From NCBI GenBank assembly GCA_937916485.1, contig CALFSV010000151.1, forward strand, positions 1-13,216: a stretch of 13,216 nt of DNA. Reading direction: 5' to 3'. Source of the DNA: an uncultured Paracoccaceae bacterium (GTDB lineage: Bacteria; Pseudomonadota; Alphaproteobacteria; Rhodobacterales; Rhodobacteraceae). Of this stretch, positions 1-6,767 are shown one piece after another. The notes under the pieces are model-generated. The model was not told the DNA's origin, did not search any database, and saw only the letters and a list, made by a program, of their open reading frames with translations. Both the position numbers and the translations under genes were made by a program. Numbering within the stretch: position 1 is the stretch's first letter; the number at the start of each line of letters is the position of its first letter.

Positions 1-1
1 G

Positions 2-202
2 CGCATTCTGTTTCGCACAGATGGGGCAGGGGGCAGTTTTGCTCTCGTTCAATTTGACGGGGCAGACACGCGCAGCACCGTTGCGCTTTCAAACGCCGCC
101 CAAACGAGCGATTTTGGCGCGCTTGTCAAAGCGCCCGATGGCGGGAATGGCATTTGGTTAGACCTCACTTCTCATGACGCAAGGAACGACGATGTACGCT
201 AA
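2..202 (+). CDS. C-terminal fragment of an unrecognised protein (start outside window)
   Basis: Frame 2 is open from the window edge to a TAA at 200-202 and would encode the last 66 residues of a longer protein. The peptide has balanced charge and an alternating pattern rich in Gly, Asp, Ala and Ser (for example FALVQFDGADTRSTVALS), suggestive of a beta-rich domain. I do not recognise the family and assign no function. A second frame is also open here (stop TAG at 159-161), but its peptide almost lacks acidic residues and looks like a shadow. The stop lies inside the next gene, giving an 11-base overlap with the ATG at 192. That favours a real upstream gene co-transcribed with the acyl-CoA synthetase. 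Strand and frame are moderately supported; identity is unknown. Confidence 0.45.
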   Translation, partial: RILFRTDGAGGSFALVQFDGADTRSTVALSNAAQTSDFGALVKAPDGGNGIWLDLTSHDARNDDVR

Positions 203-1853
203 ACTTTTCAAGTCATGGACCGATGCAGAGCTGGCAAACATCGGCTTGGCCCGCACGGATGATGGGATCAAAATCGACATCCCCCAGGATGCCAACATTT
301 ATCACATGACCGTTGGCGCGCAGATCAAAGCGGGCCGCAGCGCTGCGCCAGCGATGATTTTTGAGCATGGCGATGGCACTATTGAGCGCTGGAGTTTTGG
401 TGACATCGACGCGCAAGCCACGGCGCTCGCCGCTGATCTGCGTGCGCGCGGATATGGGCGGGGTGATTTGATCGGGGTACACACGGGGATGCGCCCCGAA
501 ACCGCGATTGCACATATGGCGGTTTGCAAATTGGGCGCAACGGCTGTGACGCTCTCGCAGCTTTATGGTCCCGATGCTTTGGCCCATGCGCTGAACCATT
601 GTGAAGCGCGGTGTTTGCTGAGCAGCGAAACCGCATGGGCACCGCTGCGGGACGCGGCGGCGAAAAAATTTCCGTTCTTGACGGATGTGCTTGTCTGCGA
701 AACGTTAGGGTCCGAGCCTGATTTGCAGGCCATCCTGCGCGCAGGAGCGCCTGCAGATTTCGCCCCTGACTACACGGGCGCGGATGATGCCGCCTTGCTG
801 ATGTATACCTCGGGTTCCACAGGCATGCCCAAGGGCATCTTGCACGGGCATCGTGTTCTGGCCTCTTACCGCCCCTCCATCAGTCTTTTCTTCAATCTGT
901 CGATGCACGACGAAGATGCGGTGTTCTGGTCGCCCTCTGATTGGGCGTGGGTCGGTGGCTTGCTCGATATGCTGTTCCCTGCGTGGCTTGCGGGGCGCCC
1001 CATTGTGACGTCTGAGGCGCGCTTTAAGGCGGAATGGGCTTATGAATTTATCGCGCGTCATAAGGTGACACATACGTTTCTGGCCCCAACTGCGATCAAA
1101 CGCTTGGCGGAAACCCGCGATCCACGCGCGGTGTTTGATCTCTCCTTGCGGGTGATCTGCACAGGCGGCGAGGCGCTGGCAGCGGAGACTTTAGCATGGG
1201 CTGAGAACAAGCTGGGCGTCGTGTGCAACGAGTTTTACGGCATGACCGAAGTAAACCATCTGATCGGTAATTGCGCCGCACTTTATCCGCGTCGCCCGGG
1301 GTCGATGGGTGTCGCTTATCCCGGCCATGATGTGCGCCTTGTGGACGATGCGGGCAATGATGTTGGCGTGGGGGAGCAAGGCGAAATTGTTACGCCAGCC
1401 AGCGCACCAACGCGTTATTTGGGCTACTTGAAGAATGCAGAGAAAGACGCAGAATTGCGCCTTGGGGACTTCATGCGCACCCATGATTTGGCCGTGCGCG
1501 ATAAGGACGGGTATTTCTGGTACAAGGGTCGCTCTGACGATCTGATCAAGTCGTCGGGCTTTCGCATTGGTCCTGCGGAGATTGAGGAATGCTTGCTCGC
1601 CCACCCTGCGGTGGCCGAGGTCGGCGTGATTGGCAAGCCCGACACGAATCGCGGGAGTATCGTGAAAGCGTTCATTCGCCTTTCTGTCGGTGCTAACGGC
1701 GATGACGCCTTGAGCGCCGAACTAAAGGCGCATGTGCGTGAGCGCCTCGCGCCTTACAAAGCACCGCGAGAGATCGAATATGTCGCCGATTTCGAAATGA
1801 CCTCATCTGGCAAGATCAATCGCCGTGCGCTGCGAGCGCGCGAAAGCAGGTGA
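192..1853 (+). CDS. AMP-forming acyl-CoA synthetase (acetyl-CoA synthetase-like)
   Basis: This 553-residue cytoplasmic enzyme of the ANL adenylate-forming superfamily should activate a carboxylic acid with ATP and CoA through an acyl-AMP intermediate. Visible motifs, in order: the phosphate loop YTSGSTGMPKG (205-215), the A5 motif YGMTE (349-353), Asp432 before the strand leading to GRSDD (446-450), the A8 hinge region around SSGFRIGPAEIEE (454-466), and the C-terminal catalytic lysine in SSGKINRR (Lys541). All the motifs expected of an active enzyme are present. Acid specificity cannot be read; the sequence resembles short- to medium-chain members. I chose the ATG at 192 over the one at 174 because AAGGA (181-185) sits at ribosome-binding distance from 192, while 174 has nothing comparable. 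It ends before the operator at 1874, so it may belong to an upstream transcript rather than the sugar operon. Confidence 0.88.
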   Translation: MYAKLFKSWTDAELANIGLARTDDGIKIDIPQDANIYHMTVGAQIKAGRSAAPAMIFEHGDGTIERWSFGDIDAQATALAADLRARGYGRGDLIGVHTGMRPETAIAHMAVCKLGATAVTLSQLYGPDALAHALNHCEARCLLSSETAWAPLRDAAAKKFPFLTDVLVCETLGSEPDLQAILRAGAPADFAPDYTGADDAALLMYTSGSTGMPKGILHGHRVLASYRPSISLFFNLSMHDEDAVFWSPSDWAWVGGLLDMLFPAWLAGRPIVTSEARFKAEWAYEFIARHKVTHTFLAPTAIKRLAETRDPRAVFDLSLRVICTGGEALAAETLAWAENKLGVVCNEFYGMTEVNHLIGNCAALYPRRPGSMGVAYPGHDVRLVDDAGNDVGVGEQGEIVTPASAPTRYLGYLKNAEKDAELRLGDFMRTHDLAVRDKDGYFWYKGRSDDLIKSSGFRIGPAEIEECLLAHPAVAEVGVIGKPDTNRGSIVKAFIRLSVGANGDDALSAELKAHVRERLAPYKAPREIEYVADFEMTSSGKINRRALRARESR

Positions 1854-1861
1854 GAAGAATG

Positions 1862-1889
1862 TTGACCTGAGAGATTTGTTAATACTAAT
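1862..1889 (+). promoter_or_regulatory. candidate promoter of the catabolic operon
   Basis: TTGACC (1862-1867) is one base from the -35 consensus and lies 16 bases from ACTAAT (1884-1889), a 4/6 match to a -10 box. The region sits in the 72-base gap between the synthetase and the epimerase and is clearly more AT-rich than the surrounding genes. Transcription would begin near 1896, leaving a leader of about 30 bases. The operator copies described separately cover the spacer, the -10 box and the start site, as expected for repression by occlusion. The call rests on motif matching and position only. Confidence 0.5.
1874..1889 (+). promoter_or_regulatory. operator copy 1a, ATTTGTTAATACTAAT
   Basis: This 16-bp near-palindrome has arms ATTTGT and ACTAAT around TAAT, with the GT-N4-AC core typical of HutC-type GntR operators. 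Its sequence matches the reverse complement of the element at 8986-9001 at 15 of 16 positions, including 12 consecutive bases. It overlaps the candidate -10 box of the catabolic operon. The likely ligand is the GntR/HutC protein encoded at 6768-7505; that assignment is inferred from proximity and core type. Confidence 0.68.
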
Positions 1890-1903
1890 GTGTCTTAACA
1901 AGT
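1888..1903 (+). promoter_or_regulatory. operator copy 1b, ATGTGTCTTAACAAGT
   Basis: This second copy, in the same orientation as the 8986 site, matches it at 13 of 16 positions and keeps the GT-N4-AC core. It overlaps copy 1a by two bases, with centres 14 bp apart. The outer halves of copies 1a and 1b also form a perfect 7-bp inverted repeat, TTGTTAA (1876-1882) with TTAACAA (1895-1901). Two adjacent sites suggest that two repressor dimers bind over the -10 box and the transcription start, possibly cooperatively. Confidence 0.55.
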
Positions 1904-1925
1904 TTCAGAATGATCGGGAGGGATG

Positions 1926-2771
1926 ATGAAGTTTGGAATCCATGCAGGGCTTTGGATGAAAACCTGGGCGGATGATCCTGCCCCGATTTTCAAGACAGCC
2001 GCAGATATCGGATTTGATGGTGTCGAGGTGTCCCTGCTGGGGATAGGCATGGACCGCGCCGCGATGATTGGCAAGCAAGCGGCCGATTGTGGATTGGAGC
2101 TAACCTGCTCAACGGGGCTCGGCCCTGACGCGGATCCGACCTCTCCTGATGCAGATATTCGCGCTAATGCCGTCGCGGTACTGAGCGAGGCAATTGAGAT
2201 CACACGCACGCTTGGTGCGCATGGTTTGGCGGGCGTAGTTGCTGCGCCGTGGGGGGTGTTTGATCCCGCGAATAAGGCGGCTCGTGCAGAACGCGCTGCG
2301 CAAACGCTTGGCTCGCTTGACAAGGTTTTGAAGGACGCGGACGTCACATTGGGCATCGAGGGGCTGAACAGGTTCGAGAGCGATCTGACCTCCACCGCTG
2401 CAGAAACTTGCGCGATTGCGCGCGCGGCTGGCTCGGATCGGATTGGCGTGCTGCTCGATAGTTTTCATATGAATATCGAAGAGAAGAACCCGAGCGCGGC
2501 CTTGCGCGCGGCACGTGATACTCTGGTGCACTATCATATCTCTGACAATGATCGCGGTGTTCCGGGCAGTGGGCATTATGACTTCCCCGCCGACTCGAAA
2601 GCGCTGCGCGAGATTGGCTATGACGGATGGATCGTAGCGGAAATGTTTGTGATGGCGGGCAATCCTGCAAGCGCGGACCTGAACATCTGGCGCGATATTG
2701 AACCTGACCCGACCGAAGCAGCGAAACAGACACTAAGCTACATGAAAGAGGTGTTTGGTCATGTCAGCTGA
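1926..2771 (+). CDS. ketose 3-epimerase, D-tagatose/L-ribulose 3-epimerase type
   Basis: This 281-residue TIM-barrel protein of the xylose isomerase-like/AP endonuclease 2 superfamily should interconvert free ketoses at C3. Its presumed metal ligands Glu145 (GIEGLNRFE), Asp178 (LLDSFHMNIEE), His204 (YHISDNDRGVPG) and Glu239 (IVAEMF) are spaced exactly as Glu152, Asp185, His211 and Glu246 of Pseudomonas cichorii D-tagatose 3-epimerase, as I recall that enzyme, with a constant offset of seven. The CSTGL segment (61-65) is also family-typical. ATG codons lie at 1923 and 1926. I prefer 1926 because GGGAGGG (1916-1922) abuts the first one. It is the first gene after the operator region and overlaps the next gene by 11 bases, so it should lead the catabolic operon. 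The exact ketose is not determined; members of this family are promiscuous. Confidence 0.87.
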   Translation: MKFGIHAGLWMKTWADDPAPIFKTAADIGFDGVEVSLLGIGMDRAAMIGKQAADCGLELTCSTGLGPDADPTSPDADIRANAVAVLSEAIEITRTLGAHGLAGVVAAPWGVFDPANKAARAERAAQTLGSLDKVLKDADVTLGIEGLNRFESDLTSTAAETCAIARAAGSDRIGVLLDSFHMNIEEKNPSAALRAARDTLVHYHISDNDRGVPGSGHYDFPADSKALREIGYDGWIVAEMFVMAGNPASADLNIWRDIEPDPTEAAKQTLSYMKEVFGHVS

Positions 2772-3306
2772 AGCGTTTTTCGCGCGCCTTTTGGAGAAGT
2801 TCACCGCTGAGATGGCACATCTCAACGCGCTGGATGCAGCGGTCGGGGATGGCGATCACGGATCAACAATGTTGCGCGGTTTGACAAAAGCGGCCAGTGC
2901 CGAAGAGGGCCGCCGCGCCAAAGCGTTCATGCGCGCCTCAGGCGGGGCGTCTGGCACTTTGTTCGGACTGATCTTGATCGCTATCGAGGCGCATCTGGAC
3001 AGCGGTGCAGATTTGGCGACGGGCCTGCGAACCGCGTGCGAGCGGATTTGCGATTTGGGTGAAGTGAAAGTGGGCGACAAAAGCATGGTTGATGCGCTCG
3101 CCCCTGCGGTTGCGGCACTGGGTTCTAGTTCTTTGAGCGACGCTATCGAGGCCGCTGCGAAGGGGCGTGATAGCACGGAACCCTTGGTCGCGCGGCGCGG
3201 GCGCTCACAATATGTGGAAGATGGCGGCAAAGGGCATATCGATCCGGGGTCCGTCTCTGTCGTGATCTTTTTGGAAACACTGGCGCAGGTGCAGGGCGTA
3301 TCATGA
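2761..3306 (+). CDS. dhaL: DhaL-like nucleotide-binding subunit of a ketose kinase
   Basis: This 181-residue, mainly helical protein is the nucleotide-binding half of a dihydroxyacetone-kinase-type enzyme. It carries the Mg-binding aspartates Asp25, Asp30 and Asp32 in LDAAVGDGDHG, the GGASGTLFG segment (61-69), the VGDKSMVDAL segment and the C-terminal GRSQYVED...GHIDPG region that closes over the nucleotide. The ATG at 2761 is preferred over a TTG six bases upstream, because AAGAGGTG (2746-2753) lies at good distance. It overlaps the epimerase stop by 11 bases, and the following dhaK starts inside its own stop codon. No DhaM phosphotransfer subunit is visible, so the kinase probably uses ATP. 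In related operons DhaK/DhaL enzymes phosphorylate dihydroxyacetone, L-erythrulose or other ketoses, so the symbol denotes the family and not the substrate. Confidence 0.86.
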   Translation: MSAEAFFARLLEKFTAEMAHLNALDAAVGDGDHGSTMLRGLTKAASAEEGRRAKAFMRASGGASGTLFGLILIAIEAHLDSGADLATGLRTACERICDLGEVKVGDKSMVDALAPAVAALGSSSLSDAIEAAAKGRDSTEPLVARRGRSQYVEDGGKGHIDPGSVSVVIFLETLAQVQGVS

Positions 3307-4334
3307 AAAAGCTGTTCAACTCTGCCGAGACGATGGTTGACGATATGCTGGACGGGTTCGTGTCGGCCTACCCGCAAGTCAAACGCGGGGTCAGCGATCC
3401 GCGCGTGATCATCCGCGATTGCAATACCAAGGATGCCGATGAGAAGGTGACGTTGCTGATCGGGAATGGTTCTGGCCACGAGCCGATTGCGATGGGGTTC
3501 GTGGGGCAGGGGCTCCTTGATGCGAATGTCGTGGGTGACGTGTTCGCCGCGCCCTCGGCTGATTTGATCCTTGATGGTATCACGGAGGTCACGGGCAAAG
3601 CTGGCAGCATCTTACTGATCTCGCAGCATTCAGGCGATATGATCAACGGTCGCGCGGCGACGATGATGGCGCAGGATGATGGGATCAATGTGCTGCACCT
3701 GCCCATGTATGACGATATTTCTGCCGCCCCGCCAGAACGTAAACAAGACAGACGCGGCGCGCCCGGCACGATGTTTATCTATAAAATCGTGGGCGCTGCG
3801 GCTGAAGAGGGCATGCCTCTGCAAGCGCTGTTCGATCTCGGCGAAGCGGTGCGTGATCGCATTGTGACCCTCGCTGCTGCGGTCTCGCCCGGCGTGTCGC
3901 CGTTGACGGGTCTGCCGATGTTCAGCCTGCCCGAGGACGAGATTTTCCTGGGAATGGGCGTGCATGGGGAACCCGGTGTCGGGCGGGTCAAAGTTGGCCC
4001 CATTGCTGAGTTGGTCACCCTGATGCTCGACAAGCTTTTGGCGGATCGCCCCATCGCGAAAGGCGGACGCGCCTGCGTGATTATCAACGGCATGGGCGGC
4101 ACGACGATGATGGAGCAATTGACCATCTGGAACGAAACCCACGCTCAGCTTGCGGCGCTCGGGATTACTGCCATTGCACCAATGATTGGCAGCTATGTCA
4201 CCACGCAGGAAATGGGCGGGTTCTCCATTTCGGTGCTGGAGCCAACAGATGACATGCTCGCCTATTGGTGTGCCCCCTCGGACACGCCCGCGTTCCCTGA
4301 CATTTCCTGCGATGCAATGGATACTTCCACATGA
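3303..4334 (+). CDS. dhaK: DhaK-like substrate-binding subunit of a ketose kinase
   Basis: This 343-residue protein is the keto-sugar-binding half of a dihydroxyacetone-kinase-type enzyme. The family's active-site residues are visible: His59 in NGSGHEP, Asp112 in HSGDMIN, and His221 in GVHGEPG, which by analogy with E. coli DhaK forms the covalent hemiaminal with the substrate carbonyl. All are intact, so it should be catalytically competent together with the DhaL-like partner encoded just upstream. The start codon overlaps the dhaL stop as ATGA (3303-3306), implying translational coupling and balanced production of the two subunits. The order L then K, with separate genes and no DhaM, differs from the classical PTS dhaKLM order and from the fused ATP-dependent enzymes. 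The flanking epimerase and aldolase suggest that the substrate is a ketose longer than dihydroxyacetone, phosphorylated at C1. Confidence 0.87.
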   Translation: MKKLFNSAETMVDDMLDGFVSAYPQVKRGVSDPRVIIRDCNTKDADEKVTLLIGNGSGHEPIAMGFVGQGLLDANVVGDVFAAPSADLILDGITEVTGKAGSILLISQHSGDMINGRAATMMAQDDGINVLHLPMYDDISAAPPERKQDRRGAPGTMFIYKIVGAAAEEGMPLQALFDLGEAVRDRIVTLAAAVSPGVSPLTGLPMFSLPEDEIFLGMGVHGEPGVGRVKVGPIAELVTLMLDKLLADRPIAKGGRACVIINGMGGTTMMEQLTIWNETHAQLAALGITAIAPMIGSYVTTQEMGGFSISVLEPTDDMLAYWCAPSDTPAFPDISCDAMDTST

Positions 4335-5251
4335 GCAAAGATATTTTGAACCAAGATGGCCCTATCTTTGGCGTTGCTGTGGATCAGGGAAGCGGGCTTG
4401 AAGCGGCCATAAAGGAGCGGCGCGGCGCAGAGGCGCGGGCGGATGATCTATTCCAGTTCAAGCGGATCGTTGTGGAAACGCTCAGCCCCGATGCAAGCAC
4501 TTTGCTCGTGGATTCAAACCTCGGGCGGGATTTGCTGCCACTTTATGATGCGCATTGTATCAAGATGCTTGCCTATGAGGCGGATGTTTACAAAATTTCC
4601 GATGAGGATCGCATTACCGCGCTGCCCGACAATCTGAAAGTGTCCGATTTTAACGGTCTCGGCGCAAAGATGCTGAAGTTCTTTCTGTATTACGGCCCCA
4701 ACGACAGCGCAGAGCTGAATCAACGCAAGTTTGATTTGGTTGAAGATATTGGGAAACAATGTCGCGCAAACGGGGTCACTTATCTGTTTGAACCTATCGT
4801 TTATGATCGCGCGATCCCTGACGGCGCATCGGCTGAATATGCAGCTGTTAAACCAGAACTCGTACGCGCCGCGACACAAGCCTTTGCTGATCCGAAATTC
4901 AACGTCGATATCCTGAAAGTCGAGATTCCGGTGAATTTCAACTTTGTCGAAGGCACTGGCACCCCGCAGATGTCGCGCGCGGAGGCGGAGCGCGCATTTG
5001 TCGATGCGGCAGACGCAGCTGGGGGTATTCCACTGCTTTATCTAAGCGCGGGCGTCACGTTTGAGCAGTTTCGCGATGCGTTAACGTTCTCGCGCACGGC
5101 GGGGGTCAATCCGCTTGGCTTCATGTGCGGACGCGCGATCTGGAGCGATGCAATCGATATTTTCGGCGCAGAGGGCCCCGCTGCGATGGAGGTTTGGATG
5201 AAAGACACAGGTCGCGCGCGCCTTGCTGCGCTGAAAGACGCGATCGCATGA
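4331..5251 (+). CDS. class I ketose-phosphate aldolase of the LacD/YihT family
   Basis: This 306-residue TIM-barrel aldolase is related along its length to tagatose-1,6-bisphosphate aldolase (LacD) and sulfofructose-phosphate aldolase (YihT). Diagnostic segments are AVDQGSG (16-22), MLKFFLYYGP (114-123), the acidic YLFEPIVYD (151-159), and DILKVEIPVNFNFVEG (193-208), in which Lys196 is the likely Schiff-base lysine. The late SAGV and CGRA motifs probably hold the C1 phosphate. The expected reaction is cleavage of a ketose-1-phosphate to dihydroxyacetone phosphate plus an aldehyde. LacD and YihT, as I remember them, have Arg after DQ (DQR). Here it is Gly, which hints that the distal end of the substrate differs from a 6-phosphate or 6-sulfonate sugar. 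The gene starts in an ATGA overlap with dhaK and ends in another with the dehydrogenase gene, so all three are co-translated. Confidence 0.86.
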   Translation: MSKDILNQDGPIFGVAVDQGSGLEAAIKERRGAEARADDLFQFKRIVVETLSPDASTLLVDSNLGRDLLPLYDAHCIKMLAYEADVYKISDEDRITALPDNLKVSDFNGLGAKMLKFFLYYGPNDSAELNQRKFDLVEDIGKQCRANGVTYLFEPIVYDRAIPDGASAEYAAVKPELVRAATQAFADPKFNVDILKVEIPVNFNFVEGTGTPQMSRAEAERAFVDAADAAGGIPLLYLSAGVTFEQFRDALTFSRTAGVNPLGFMCGRAIWSDAIDIFGAEGPAAMEVWMKDTGRARLAALKDAIA

Positions 5252-6717
5252 CCCTGTTAGAGCCGAGCCAAGAGGTTGTCGCCTTTCTAAGCAAACTCCA
5301 AGGCGTTCGTATTGGCGGCGAGCAGATTGAAACGGGCGCGCTTTTGGATGTGATTGATCCATCCTTTGGCACGCGCGCAACGCAGGTCGCATTGGGCAAC
5401 GCGGATCACATCAACGATGCTGTCAGCGCTGCGCGCGCTGCACTGCAAGGACCGTGGGGCAGTATGACGGCCCATGATCGAGGGCAGCTTTTGTGGCGCC
5501 TTGCGGATGCGATTGAGGCGAAAAAGCAGGTCTTTGGCGAATTGGATGCCATCGACAATGGCAAGCCTTTGCATATCGCGCGCGATGTTGACGCGATTTA
5601 TTCCGCGCGTCATTTCAGATATTTCGCCGGCTGGCCGAGCAAGATCGAAGGGAAAACAATTCCGGTTTCCTCCCCCGGAAAGATGAACCTGACGAAGGTC
5701 GAGCCAGTCGGCGTATGTGGGCTGATTACGCCGTGGAACTACCCGACGCTGATGGTCGCTTGGAAACTTGCGCCAGCTATGGCGGCGGGAAATACGATTG
5801 TTCTAAAACCAGCCGAGCAAACTCCGCTCAGCGCGCTTTACCTTGCTGATTTGGCTCTCGAAGTTGGCATTCCTGCAGGTGTTTTGAATGTCGTTCCTGG
5901 TCTCGGGCGTGATGCTGGTGCGGCTTTGGCAACGCATCTAGGGGTCGATAAGGTCGGCTTTACAGGATCAACCGAAACAGGGCGGCGTATTGTTGAGGCC
6001 TCTGTCGGCAATCTCAAAAAGGTCTCGCTCGAACTTGGGGGGAAGGCCGCGAATATCATCTTTGCGGATGCAGATTTGGACAAGGCTATCGCAGGCGCGT
6101 TTGGCGCGCTTTTCGGCAATAACGGGCAGTCTTGCACAGCAGGCGCGCGTTTGTTCGTGCATCGCTCGATCAAGGAACAGGTTGTGGCGCGGCTTGCTGA
6201 AATGGCGGATGCGCTTTCAATTGGACCCGGGATGGACGCAGCGCCGCATGACCTCGGACCTGTGATTTCGCAGCCTCAAATGGATAAGGTTCTCGGCTAT
6301 ATCAAAGCGGGCAAGGCGCAGGGCGGTGAAGTCGTCGCGGGCGGCGCACGCCAAGGCGATGCAGGATATTTCGTGAAACCGACCGTCCTGCAATCTGTCA
6401 CAGATGATATGACCGTCGCGCGCGAGGAAATTTTTGGCCCCGTCCTTTGTGTGCTCGATTTCGATGATGAAGACGAAGTGATCGCGCGGGCCAATGATAC
6501 CGAATATGGCTTGGCAGCGGGCGCATGGACCAGCGATCTTAGCCGCGCGATGCGGGTGATGGACGGGCTGAAGGCGGGTACGATCTGGATGAACACATGG
6601 GGCGATACCGATCCCGCGTCCCCCTTTGGCGGTATGAAACAAAGCGGATATGGCCGCGAAATGGGCGAAGAGGCCATTGCGCTTTATTCACAAACCAAAA
6701 GCGTCTGGATCGGGTAG
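5248..6717 (+). CDS. NAD(P)-dependent aldehyde dehydrogenase
   Basis: This 489-residue cytoplasmic enzyme of the ALDH superfamily resembles the betaine/amino- and hydroxyaldehyde dehydrogenases. Catalytic residues are visible: Asn164 in PWNYP, Lys187 in LKPAE, the GFTGST nucleotide motif (237-242), Glu262 in LELGGK and the nucleophile Cys296 in GQSCTAG, followed by EEIFGPV and a C-terminal PFGGMKQSGYG. It should oxidise the aldehyde released by the aldolase to a carboxylic acid. The reading frame is open further upstream to 5125, but that part lies inside the aldolase gene. The ATG at 5248 gives the normal ALDH length and an ATGA overlap with the aldolase stop. Substrate and coenzyme preference cannot be read from the motifs. 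It ends the tightly overlapping run; a 50-base gap follows before the regulator gene. Confidence 0.92.
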   Translation: MTLLEPSQEVVAFLSKLQGVRIGGEQIETGALLDVIDPSFGTRATQVALGNADHINDAVSAARAALQGPWGSMTAHDRGQLLWRLADAIEAKKQVFGELDAIDNGKPLHIARDVDAIYSARHFRYFAGWPSKIEGKTIPVSSPGKMNLTKVEPVGVCGLITPWNYPTLMVAWKLAPAMAAGNTIVLKPAEQTPLSALYLADLALEVGIPAGVLNVVPGLGRDAGAALATHLGVDKVGFTGSTETGRRIVEASVGNLKKVSLELGGKAANIIFADADLDKAIAGAFGALFGNNGQSCTAGARLFVHRSIKEQVVARLAEMADALSIGPGMDAAPHDLGPVISQPQMDKVLGYIKAGKAQGGEVVAGGARQGDAGYFVKPTVLQSVTDDMTVAREEIFGPVLCVLDFDDEDEVIARANDTEYGLAAGAWTSDLSRAMRVMDGLKAGTIWMNTWGDTDPASPFGGMKQSGYGREMGEEAIALYSQTKSVWIG

Positions 6718-6730
6718 ATGATTTCTGATT

Positions 6731-6754
6731 GGATAGGATCAATTGAACTTATCC
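6731..6754 (+). promoter_or_regulatory. 24-bp imperfect palindrome before the regulator gene
   Basis: In the 50-base gap between the dehydrogenase and gntR lies a palindrome centred on CAATTG with outer arms GGATA and TATCC. Ten of its twelve base pairs match. It does not contain the GT-N4-AC core of the operators at 1874 and 8986, so it would be bound by a different protein or act as an RNA structure. There is no run of T after it, so a normal intrinsic terminator is unlikely. An operator controlling gntR, or a weak mRNA-stabilising hairpin at the end of the upstream message, are both possible. Confidence 0.4.
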
Positions 6755-6767
6755 TTGAGGGGGGACG

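Noticed and set aside
3..161. An alternative open frame at the left edge
   Set aside because: It ends at TAG 159-161 and encodes a strongly basic peptide almost without acidic residues, typical of an out-of-frame reading of the frame ending at 202.
5125..5247. Upstream extension of the aldehyde dehydrogenase frame
   Set aside because: The extra 41 residues lie inside the aldolase gene and are arginine- and cysteine-rich. The ATG at 5248 gives normal family length and an ATGA overlap.
1926..6717. Sulfoquinovose degradation (sulfo-EMP type) as the function of the operon
   Set aside because: The aldolase family fits, but there is no sulfoquinovosidase, no PfkB-type kinase and no sulfonate exporter. 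The kinase is of DhaK/DhaL type and the aldolase's distal motif is altered. Not excluded, but unsupported.
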